Positions 1 to 5,176 of a stretch of 6,842 bases of DNA are shown piece by piece. Positions within the stretch are counted from its first letter, which is position 1; the number at the start of each line of letters is the position of its first letter. Both the position numbers and the translations under genes were made by a program. Source of the DNA: Nitratifractor sp. (GTDB lineage Bacteria > Campylobacterota > Campylobacteria > Campylobacterales > Sulfurovaceae); NCBI GenBank assembly GCA_015490055.1, contig WFYP01000141.1, forward strand, positions 1 to 6,842, read 5' to 3'. Below the pieces are notes generated by a model. It did not search any database. It saw nothing but the letters and a program-made list of their open reading frames with translations, and was not told where the DNA came from.

Positions 1-31
1 GGGCACCTCTAATAATAGGTAATACCCACAA
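1..31 (+). repeat. Left terminal inverted repeat
   Basis: It begins GGGCACCTCTAA and pairs with 235-265. Only positions 13 and 21 fail to match. It may continue to the left of the window. Confidence 0.75.
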
Positions 32-130
32 TGGGCAATGCAAATGTAAGATTGTGCAAGAGATTTATGAGTCCTAGCCGAAGCTAAGACGACTTAAATA
101 TCTTGTGCAAGATTGCGTTTGCATTGTCCA
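32..130. repeat. Inverted-repeat arm 1 of the element
   Basis: Bases 32-69 face 93-130. Of 38 facing positions, 29 are Watson-Crick, 5 would be G-U pairs in a + strand RNA, and 4 are mismatched. The tip 71-90 is a second hairpin with arms GTCCTAGC and GCTAAGAC around CGAA. Confidence 0.65.
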
Positions 131-139
131 CCCTTTGGG

Positions 140-234
140 CATCTCTAGCTTTCCTCTATGCGTCGTTACATCTTTTCGAATTAGCCCAGCTAGTACTTCA
201 AAGATGTGCCTAGCCTAGAGAAAAGCTAGAGATG
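140..234. repeat. Inverted-repeat arm 2 of the element
   Basis: The outer pairing is 140-160 with 214-234 (19 of 21 matched). The inner pairing is 168-175 (ACATCTTT) with 200-207 (AAAGATGT), and the tip is a small hairpin, 180-185 with 189-194. The start of this arm with its preceding GGG (137-147, GGGCATCTCTA) closely resembles the start of the element (GGGCACCTCTA), which hints at nesting or duplication of the terminal repeat. Confidence 0.6.
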
Positions 235-265
235 TTGTGGGTATCACCTATTTTTAGAGGTGCCC
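235..265 (-). repeat. Right terminal inverted repeat
   Basis: It ends TTAGAGGTGCCC, the inverted copy of 1-31. The next bases are TAA, followed by a palindrome that overlaps the last two bases of this repeat. Confidence 0.75.
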
Positions 266-279
266 TAAATATATTTAGG
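264..279. repeat. Perfect 16-bp palindrome
   Basis: CCTAAATATATTTAGG equals its own reverse complement. It overlaps the last two bases of the right terminal inverted repeat. It could be part of the insertion site or a protein-binding site. It also contains a TATATT that could serve as a weak -10 box. Confidence 0.55.
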
Positions 280-293
280 TGATTTAAATTTAC

Positions 294-315
294 GGGACGA
301 CACACAGGTCGTCCC
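294..315. repeat. Palindromic REP-like hairpin
   Basis: GGGACGAC (294-301) and GTCGTCCC (308-315) form a perfect 8-bp stem around ACACAG. Its GC-rich arms stand out against AT-rich surroundings. It resembles the short dispersed GGGCGAC/GTCGCCC-type palindromes seen between genes in many bacteria; that likeness is from memory. No T-run follows, so it does not look like an intrinsic terminator. Confidence 0.6.
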
Positions 316-320
316 CTACA

Positions 321-404
321 TCCCAAATCCCAAATCCCAAATCCTTCATCCTTCATCCTTCATCCTTCATCCCAAATCCCAAATCCTAAATCCCAAATCC
401 TAAC
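321..404 (+). repeat. Heptanucleotide tandem repeat, 12 units
   Basis: Twelve contiguous 7-bp units run in strict register. In order they are three TCCCAAA, four TCCTTCA, two TCCCAAA, one TCCTAAA, one TCCCAAA and one TCCTAAC. The block structure (AAA BBBB AA A' A A'') suggests slippage or unequal exchange that amplified two unit types. The array ends 32 bp before the start codon at 437 and touches the expected -35 zone of that gene. Heptamer arrays of this kind are known as STRRs in cyanobacteria. No unique spacers are present, so it is not a CRISPR array. Confidence 0.9.
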
Positions 405-411
405 TAATAAC

Positions 412-425
412 AGCATATATATGCT
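412..425. promoter_or_regulatory. Palindrome overlapping a candidate promoter
   Basis: AGCATATATATGCT is a perfect 14-bp palindrome. Its right end supplies the TG of a possible extended -10 (422-430). A repressor or activator dimer could bind here, but AT-rich palindromes also arise by chance. Confidence 0.35.
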
Positions 426-430
426 AATAT
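422..430 (+). promoter_or_regulatory. Extended -10 candidate for the DUF2868 operon
   Basis: TGCTAATAT has the TGn extension and a 4-of-6 -10 hexamer at 425-430. Transcription would begin about at 437, which is the A of the ATG. No Shine-Dalgarno sequence lies before that ATG, so a leaderless mRNA is plausible. The 10-mer ATATATGCTA (417-426) recurs at the gdhA promoter. Confidence 0.4.
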
Positions 431-436
431 TACAAT

Positions 437-1393
437 ATGTTAAAGATTGTCAAAAAATACAAATCTATACTTTTTATTGTTGGAGGCTTCTTTTTAGGGG
501 TATCACTTAGTAGTGGGCTTTTGCTTTACAGTGGTAAAGAGCTTGTAAATGTATTGGTTTACTTTGCCTTTGTGGTTGCTATACCTGCTCTAATTTCTAT
601 TACTGGCTTTATAATTTACTTCTTTTTTAAACACTCTAATGCTAAACTTGAAGCACTTAAAAGCTCTAGCCTTGCAGGAGTATTTTTCTCGCTTGGGGCA
701 CTAATTAGCTTGCTTATTACAATTACTACCAAAGATATAGCTTTTGGCTGGGCAACAACTCTAAACATTCAGCCAAGCGAGTTAAAAAGCGTACTAAATA
801 GCATTGCAATTTGGAAAGTATTTTGTGGTAATTGCGTACCAGATACCCACTTAATAGAGCTTAGTCGCTACTCTAGGTTAGGTAGCAGCGTAACAAAAGA
901 GCAAATTGCCAATGCTCAACTTTTGGGGCAGTGGTGGAAGTTTTTAGCTTTAAGTATTGTAGTTTATGGTGTAGCCCTGCGTGGCATTTTATTTGCAATA
1001 GCAAACATTTTACCAAAACAAAAAGAGAGTGTAGAGTTTAGCTCAAATGTAGCAAAAGAGGAGTTTGAGCAGTTAGATAGCAGTTATGAAAATAGAGCCG
1101 ATTTTTCAAACTTAAAATCGAGAGAGTTTAAACTTTTAGGCTACCACTTCGACACTTCTAAATTGGGCTTAAATAGTAGTGAAAATTCAAGCAATATTGT
1201 AGTTGCCACAAAATCTTGGGAGCCACCAATTATGGACTTTTTCGACTATTTAGAGGAGTTGAAAGAAGGTAACCCAAATGCTAAAATATCTATTTTGCTA
1301 GTAGGTTTAAAGGGCAAACCAAAAAGCCAAGATGTAGATATTTGGACTCGAAAATTAAAAGAGTTAAATCTAAATTATGAGGTAATAGTATGA
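437..1393 (+). CDS. DUF2868-type integral membrane protein
   Basis: This 318-residue protein has four predicted membrane helices (about 11-31, 38-63, 78-97, 167-191) and a soluble C-terminal part (about 200-318). Features that recall the DUF2868 family are GWATTL at 104-109, the VPD...LI..SR segment at 134-144, and WWKFL followed by a hydrophobic helix with LRG at 181-183. Its partner supports the call: the next gene is a DUF3482-type GTPase, and the two families are often adjacent in Proteobacteria. The molecular function is unknown; a membrane partner of the GTPase is an inference. The ATG at 437 is the only reasonable start, because no other Met occurs before helix 4 and it precedes helix 1. 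It has no visible ribosome binding site. An unusual C130-G-N-C133 pair lies in the loop between helices 3 and 4. The stop codon overlaps the next start as ATGA. Confidence 0.75.
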   Translation: MLKIVKKYKSILFIVGGFFLGVSLSSGLLLYSGKELVNVLVYFAFVVAIPALISITGFIIYFFFKHSNAKLEALKSSSLAGVFFSLGALISLLITITTKDIAFGWATTLNIQPSELKSVLNSIAIWKVFCGNCVPDTHLIELSRYSRLGSSVTKEQIANAQLLGQWWKFLALSIVVYGVALRGILFAIANILPKQKESVEFSSNVAKEEFEQLDSSYENRADFSNLKSREFKLLGYHFDTSKLGLNSSENSSNIVVATKSWEPPIMDFFDYLEELKEGNPNAKISILLVGLKGKPKSQDVDIWTRKLKELNLNYEVIV

Positions 1394-2733
1394 GCCACCC
1401 AAAATTTGTAGTAGTCGGGCACCCAAACAAGGGCAAAAGCTCTATAGTATCTACCCTAACACTTAACGACACAATAGCAATTAGCGACACCCCAGGCACA
1501 ACTAAAACATCTCGCTCTTTCTATCTAAAAAAGGGCGATAAAATTTACTACGAATTAATAGACACTCCAGGTTTCCAACGCCCTAGAAAGCTTTTAAAAT
1601 GGCTAAAGAGCCACGGCGAAGTTGGTGCAGTAGAGCGACCAAAACTAATAGAGAAATTCTTAAAAGAGAACTGCGAAGGCGATGAGTTTAGAGATGAGTG
1701 CGAACTTTTAAAGCCCATTATGGATGGTGGTGCAATAATTTATGTCGTAGATGCCAGTAAACCATACAGTAGCGAGTACGAAGCCGAAATGGAGATACTA
1801 CGCTACACAGCCAAGCCATCTTTGGCAATTTTAAACTACATAGGCGATGAAGATTACACAAAAGAGTGGGATGCCGTTTTAGGGCAATACTTTAGAATTG
1901 TAAAGAGTTTTGATCCATTTAACTCCAATATTGCTGAACATATAGATTTACTAGAAGCTTTAAGCCATGTAGATAACAGCCACGCCAAAGAGATAAAAGA
2001 GGCAATCGAAGTTTTAAAAGAGTACAACCAAGAGTTAAAAGATAAAATCGCATTGACAATAGCAAATTACATAAAAGATTCTCTAAATTATAAAATTGTA
2101 AAAAAACTGAATATTTTTAATAAAGACGAAGAAGCCTTAAAAAAGGAGTTTAAGGCTAATATTGTAAAAAAAGAGCGTAAACTTTTTGACAATATTAAAT
2201 CTCTGTTAAACTTTAAACATAGTGAGTTTACACTTAAAAGCAATGAGTTAAAATATGATATATTTAGCGAAAAGTCTCAAGAGATATTTGGACTAAAAAA
2301 AGAGAAGCTAATTTTAATATCTACCCTCTCAAGTGCAGCCGTTGGTGGAGCTATTGACTTTGCAGTCGGAGGGCATAGCTTCTTTTTAGGCTCACTAATT
2401 GGTGCAGGCGTTGGCTTTGCTTCGGCAGTTTATGGTTACGATGAAATTAGTAAAATTAAATTCATAGGAAACGAAAGTGTACAAATTGGACCAGTAGAAG
2501 ACCCAAACTTTGGCTTCGTACTACTAAATAGAGCCATAACATACGCCAACACACTACTAAGCACAACGCACGCAAACAGAAAAGCGATAGAGATAGAGTT
2601 AAACAGCGACGAGACAAAACTAAAAACACTAAAAAATTTAAATAAACTGCACAAAAAATTCAGAGATGGCAAAGATAATGAAAAAGATTTACAAAATTAT
2701 GCTAATATTGTGCAAAAATTATTAAAGGATTAA
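1390..2733 (+). CDS. DUF3482-type P-loop GTPase
   Basis: This 447-residue protein has a GTPase domain in its N-terminal part. G1 is GHPNKGKS (10-17), the switch region has DTPGTTKTS (33-41), and G3 is DTPG (58-61) followed by FQRPRKLLKWL. The expected NKxD G4 motif is not clear: the matching place reads LNYIGDED (148-155). The middle (about 200-300) is helical and charged. A Gly/Ala-rich hydrophobic stretch (about 308-349, with AVGGHS at 325-330) is typical of DUF3482 and could dip into the membrane. It is followed by ESVQIGP and FGFVLLNRA (375-383). The pair with the upstream DUF2868 gene, overlapping by ATGA, implies translational coupling and a shared complex. The family has no established role. 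Membrane-associated GTP hydrolysis is the best inference. Length is near that of homologues as I recall them. Confidence 0.85.
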   Translation: MSHPKFVVVGHPNKGKSSIVSTLTLNDTIAISDTPGTTKTSRSFYLKKGDKIYYELIDTPGFQRPRKLLKWLKSHGEVGAVERPKLIEKFLKENCEGDEFRDECELLKPIMDGGAIIYVVDASKPYSSEYEAEMEILRYTAKPSLAILNYIGDEDYTKEWDAVLGQYFRIVKSFDPFNSNIAEHIDLLEALSHVDNSHAKEIKEAIEVLKEYNQELKDKIALTIANYIKDSLNYKIVKKLNIFNKDEEALKKEFKANIVKKERKLFDNIKSLLNFKHSEFTLKSNELKYDIFSEKSQEIFGLKKEKLILISTLSSAAVGGAIDFAVGGHSFFLGSLIGAGVGFASAVYGYDEISKIKFIGNESVQIGPVEDPNFGFVLLNRAITYANTLLSTTHANRKAIEIELNSDETKLKTLKNLNKLHKKFRDGKDNEKDLQNYANIVQKLLKD

Positions 2734-2734
2734 T

Positions 2735-2893
2735 ATGTCAGTACCAGAAAATGTAGGATGCAAAAATGAAAAATGCATTAAAAAAGATGAGTGCCAAAGA
2801 CAAGTTATTTATAAAAATGGCACAGCCGTAGAGGTAAAAAGCTTCGGTGGAAACGAGCAAAAAGGGTGTGGTAAATTTATCGCTAAGAAGTAA
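2735..2893 (+). CDS. Small four-cysteine protein, possibly metal-binding
   Basis: A 52-residue frame starts MSVPENVGCKNEKC and ends GCGKFIAKK. It has four cysteines, C9, C14, C20 and C45, spaced C-x4-C-x5-C-x24-C, and many lysines. Four cysteines in such a short soluble protein suggest zinc or iron-sulfur ligation or a disulfide-stabilised fold; no family is assigned. There is no signal peptide or membrane helix, so it should be cytoplasmic. The ribosome binding site AAAGGA (2724-2729) lies inside the end of the GTPase gene, 5 nt before the ATG, and only one base separates the GTPase stop from this start. It is therefore very likely the third gene of the operon. A hairpin follows. Good ribosome binding site, spacing and composition make it a real gene despite its size. 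Confidence 0.75.
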   Translation: MSVPENVGCKNEKCIKKDECQRQVIYKNGTAVEVKSFGGNEQKGCGKFIAKK

Positions 2894-2901
2894 ATATTGT
2901 A

Positions 2902-2923
2902 TGTGCGGTAAAGGCACCGCACA
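2902..2923. terminator. Terminator-like hairpin between converging genes
   Basis: TGTGCGGT (2902-2909) pairs with ACCGCACA (2916-2923) around a 6-nt loop. It stands 8 nt after the stop of the small cysteine protein and 14 nt from the lipoprotein stop on the other strand, so it may serve both. Neither side has a strong T-run, which lowers confidence in intrinsic termination. Confidence 0.5.
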
Positions 2924-2937
2924 AATGTGTTAAATTT

Positions 2938-3150
2938 CTACTTTGAGTAACAAGGTCCATCGTGTAGATAGCTAGCATCGCTGACTTTACTTAACTCATT
3001 CATAGAAGGAAAAGTCTGCTTTTCACCACCGCTTAATTGACCACATACTATACCATTACTTACCTCTTGGTATTGAATATGATTACCTGATTGCATACAA
3101 CCACTAAATGCTATTGAAGCTACTATACTAAATATTGTTAAAAATTTCAT
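2938..3150 (-). CDS. Small lipoprotein of unknown function
   Basis: This 70-residue protein starts MKFLTIFSIVASIAFSGC. The N-terminal basic residue, hydrophobic run and FSGC lipobox with C18 indicate a signal peptidase II lipoprotein whose mature part is about 53 residues. F at the -3 position is less usual than L. The mature part has two more cysteines, C36 and C67, which may form a disulfide in the periplasm, and ends near DGPCYSK. I do not recognise the family. A good ribosome binding site (AGGAGT, complement of 3155-3160) and a perfect TATAAT (3171-3176) point to its own promoter, separate from gdhA upstream. It converges with the DUF2868/GTPase operon. Confidence 0.75.
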   Translation of the reverse strand: MKFLTIFSIVASIAFSGCMQSGNHIQYQEVSNGIVCGQLSGGEKQTFPSMNELSKVSDASYLHDGPCYSK

Positions 3151-3170
3151 AAATACTCCTTTTTTTTCTA

Positions 3171-3176
3171 ATTATA
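3171..3176 (-). promoter_or_regulatory. -10 box of the lipoprotein gene
   Basis: On the - strand the sequence reads GTTGTATAATTAG, with a perfect TATAAT. It lies 20 bp before the start codon, with the ribosome binding site between. No -35 match is seen, as is common in Campylobacterota. Confidence 0.6.
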
Positions 3177-3205
3177 CAACCAATCTATCTATACAAATAA
3201 AAACT

Positions 3206-3220
3206 ATTGCAATATGCAAT
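3206..3220 (-). terminator. Candidate terminator of gdhA
   Basis: Directly after the gdhA stop codon the - strand has ATTGCA, a 3-nt loop and TGCAAT, followed by AGTTTTTATTTG. The T-run is good but the 6-bp stem is AT-rich and weak, so read-through toward the lipoprotein gene is possible. Confidence 0.4.
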
Positions 3221-4579
3221 TTAAATAGAACCCTCATCTATCATAGAGTCTGCTACTTTTCTAAAGCCTGCAATATTTGCTCCAACTATTAAGTTTCCAT
3301 CGTGCTCAAACTCTTTTGCAGTATCGTGTGCCTTTTTAAAGATATTTTTCATAATTTGTCTTAGCTTTATATCAACCTCTTCAAAATTCCACTGTGTCAT
3401 CGAAGCATTTTGGCTCATCTCTAACTGAGAAGTAGCTACGCCTCCAGCATTTGCAGCTTTTCCTGGCGAGAATAGTACGCCATTAGCTTGTAAATAGTCT
3501 ATTGCATCTGGAGTAGTTGGCATATTTGCACCCTCGTTTACCAAAATACAACCATTCTTTACTAAAGCCTTTGCATCTACAAGAGTTAATTCATTTTGAG
3601 TCGCACTTGGAAAGGCAATATCACAAGGTATATGCCAAATTGCATGAGCATCTTTTGGATAGTGTGCAACATCAATATATTCACAATCAGGGTGAATTTT
3701 AGCGTACGCCTTTAGCGACTCTCTGCCTATCTCTTTAACTGCCTTTAGCGAAGCGATATCAATACCACTTTTATGATAAATTGTACCCTTACTATCGCTA
3801 CAAGCTACAGGTTTTGCACCAAGATTTATAAGTTTCTCTATTGTATATGTTGCAACATTACCGCTACCAGATACAACACAAATTTTATCTTTTAAATCTT
3901 TATTATAAACTGTCAAATGGTTTTCTGCAAAATAGACAGAACCGTAGCCAGTAGCTTGCTTTCTAGCCAATGAACCACCCCAATTTATACCCTTTCCAGT
4001 TAGTGCACCTTCAAACTCACCTGTCAATTTTTTGTACTGCCCAAATAGGTAGCCAATCTCTCTATGCCCTACCCCAATATCGCCTGCTGGAACATCTCGA
4101 TTTTTACCAATATACTTGTAAAGCTCACTCATAAATGATTGACAAAAACGCATCACTTCATTATCGCTTTTACCTTTAGGGTCGAAGTTACTACCACCCT
4201 TAGCACCGCCAATTTGCAAGCCAGTAAGCGAGTTTTTAAATATCTGTTCAAAGCCCAAGAACTTGACAGTTCCCAAGTTTACAGTAGGGTGAAATCTAAG
4301 CCCGCCTTTATATGGACCAATAGCCGAATTAAACTGAACTCTATAACCTAAATTCGTCTGCACAACTCCAGAATCATCAACCCAATTTACACGAAATATA
4401 ATAGTTCTCTCTGGTACAACTATCCGCTCTAAGATATTATTGTCTAAGTACTTACTCTCGGCTTTCAAAAGTGGCTCGATAGACTCTAAAACCTCACGAG
4501 CAGCCTGATAAAATTCATCCTGCCCCGGTGAGCAAGTAGCAATATAATCCAAAACTTTTTCTACTCTCTCTTTGACCAT
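3221..4579 (-). CDS. gdhA: NADP-specific glutamate dehydrogenase
   Basis: The enzyme makes glutamate from 2-oxoglutarate and ammonia with NADPH in the cytosol; the family forms hexamers. At 452 residues it has the usual length of the hexameric NADP-type enzyme. Substrate-site motifs are clear: GPYKGGLRFHP (88-98), GGAKGGSNFDPKGKS (124-138) with the catalytic lysine at K127, and PAGDIGVG (164-171) with the catalytic aspartate at D167. The Rossmann part has VVSGSGNVATYTIEKL (235-250) and then CSDSKG (260-265). The small polar residues after the second strand, as in E. coli GdhA, favour NADP over NAD. VNEGANMPTT (347-356) and AANAGGVATSQLEMSQN (375-391) complete the family signature. The start has a purine-rich GGGG site (4587-4590) 7 nt upstream. 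It appears to be transcribed alone from its own promoter. Confidence 0.97.
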   Translation of the reverse strand: MVKERVEKVLDYIATCSPGQDEFYQAAREVLESIEPLLKAESKYLDNNILERIVVPERTIIFRVNWVDDSGVVQTNLGYRVQFNSAIGPYKGGLRFHPTVNLGTVKFLGFEQIFKNSLTGLQIGGAKGGSNFDPKGKSDNEVMRFCQSFMSELYKYIGKNRDVPAGDIGVGHREIGYLFGQYKKLTGEFEGALTGKGINWGGSLARKQATGYGSVYFAENHLTVYNKDLKDKICVVSGSGNVATYTIEKLINLGAKPVACSDSKGTIYHKSGIDIASLKAVKEIGRESLKAYAKIHPDCEYIDVAHYPKDAHAIWHIPCDIAFPSATQNELTLVDAKALVKNGCILVNEGANMPTTPDAIDYLQANGVLFSPGKAANAGGVATSQLEMSQNASMTQWNFEEVDIKLRQIMKNIFKKAHDTAKEFEHDGNLIVGANIAGFRKVADSMIDEGSI

Positions 4580-4606
4580 TAATTTTCCCCTTTAATAGAA
4601 TATCTA

Positions 4607-4615
4607 ATTCTAGCA
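4607..4615 (-). promoter_or_regulatory. Extended -10 promoter of gdhA
   Basis: On the - strand TGCTAGAAT has the TGn extension and a 5-of-6 -10 hexamer (4607-4612). Transcription would begin near 4600, giving a leader of about 20 nt that contains the GGGG ribosome binding site. The 10-mer ATATATGCTA here (4611-4620) is identical to 417-426. Confidence 0.5.
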
Positions 4616-4635
4616 TATATTCGGACTATTTATGA

Positions 4636-5142
4636 TTAGTCAGTAAAATAAACATCTCTAAGTCCACGGCTTTTTATTACGCTGTCTATAAAAGACATTC
4701 CTATTTTTTGTAAAACTTTTTGAGAAGCTCTATTTTGTGGGTGCACTGTTGCAAATATTTTGGGACTATTGAACTCTTGTTTGATTTTTTCAATTTGTGC
4801 TTTTGCTATCTCTGTGGCATAACCTAAACCCCAAGATGATTTTTGCAATAGGTAGCCAAATTCGTAACAGTTAGGTTGATTGTAAAGGTCGAACTCTAAT
4901 ATTCCACCATAGCCTATAATTTTATTGCTTGCTTTTTCGATTATTGGAGCAAAACCTAAAATAGCATCATAGGTAAACATTTTTTGCATAAACTCTTTTG
5001 TCTCAGTAAGGGTAAAAACTCTGCCAGTAGTATGTTTGGTAACCTCTTTATCGCTGTAAATTATCTTGTGTAAGATAGATGCATCTTCCTCTTTTGTTGT
5101 AACCATTAATAGTCTATCTGTTTCTATTATTACTCTTCTCAT
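4636..5142 (-). CDS. GNAT-family N-acetyltransferase (RimJ/RimL-like)
   Basis: This 168-residue cytoplasmic protein moves an acetyl group from acetyl-CoA to an amine. The RimJ/RimL layout is visible: the N-terminal IETDRLLM (5-13), IIGYGGI (75-81) in the central sheet, FGYLLQKSSWGLGYATE (95-111) with the GLGYA acetyl-CoA pyrophosphate loop, and HPQNRASQKVLQKIGMSF (134-151), the typical N..S..VL.K.G motif. The substrate, whether a ribosomal protein N-terminus, a small amine or an antibiotic, cannot be told from sequence. The first ATG is kept because the next one (M13) would remove the conserved first strand. It lacks a Shine-Dalgarno sequence, and a perfect TATAAT lies only 7 nt upstream, so the mRNA may be leaderless. 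It lies 56 bp before gdhA on the same strand, but gdhA has its own promoter. Confidence 0.9.
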   Translation of the reverse strand: MRRVIIETDRLLMVTTKEEDASILHKIIYSDKEVTKHTTGRVFTLTETKEFMQKMFTYDAILGFAPIIEKASNKIIGYGGILEFDLYNQPNCYEFGYLLQKSSWGLGYATEIAKAQIEKIKQEFNSPKIFATVHPQNRASQKVLQKIGMSFIDSVIKSRGLRDVYFTD

Positions 5143-5149
5143 GGTAGCA

Positions 5150-5155
5150 ATTATA
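5150..5155 (-). promoter_or_regulatory. -10 box of the acetyltransferase gene
   Basis: The - strand reads TATAATTGCTACC and then the ATG. The hexamer is perfect and ends 7 nt before the start codon, placing transcription initiation at or next to the ATG. Confidence 0.55.
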
Positions 5156-5176
5156 GTAACATTTAGCTTGCTTTTG

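Larger units (their letters stand above)
1..265. mobile_element. Structured MITE-like element with 31-bp terminal inverted repeats
   Basis: Bases 1-31 are the inverted complement of 235-265, with 29 of 31 positions matching. Between these ends lie two further self-complementary arms. Arm 1 pairs 32-69 with 93-130 and is capped by a hairpin (71-78 with 83-90, loop CGAA). Arm 2 pairs 140-160 with 214-234 (19 of 21) and encloses 168-175 with 200-207 and a small hairpin at 180-194. The spacer 131-139 reads CCCTTTGGG. The whole would fold as a three-way junction. There is no open reading frame of note, so it cannot move by itself. The shape fits a non-autonomous miniature transposable element or a structured intergenic repeat. 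The left end coincides with the window edge, so a target-site duplication cannot be checked and the outer stem may be longer. Confidence 0.65.

Noticed and set aside
32..130. tRNA, riboswitch or other known RNA gene
   Set aside because: The long hairpin shows no tRNA arms and no riboswitch core that I recognise, and it is part of the inverted-repeat element.
294..315. Intrinsic terminator of an upstream gene
   Set aside because: The stem is suitable, but no T-run follows on the + strand (CTACATCCC follows) and no gene ends just before it.
321..404. CRISPR array
   Set aside because: The units are contiguous 7-mers without unique spacers, and no cas gene is present.
1290..1499. Open frame on the - strand across the junction of the first two operon genes
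   Set aside because: It overlaps two well-supported + strand genes, and the product shows no motif.
2436..2672. Open frame on the - strand inside the GTPase gene
   Set aside because: It lies wholly within the conserved C-terminal part of the GTPase and is a by-product of that coding sequence.
3517..3702. Open frame on the + strand inside gdhA
   Set aside because: It is fully within a highly conserved enzyme gene on the other strand and has no family features.
4139..4351. Open frame on the + strand inside gdhA
   Set aside because: It covers the catalytic region of gdhA; the encoded peptide resembles nothing.
5104..5106. Alternative start (M13) of the acetyltransferase
   Set aside because: No ribosome binding site precedes it, and it would delete the conserved first strand IETDRLL.
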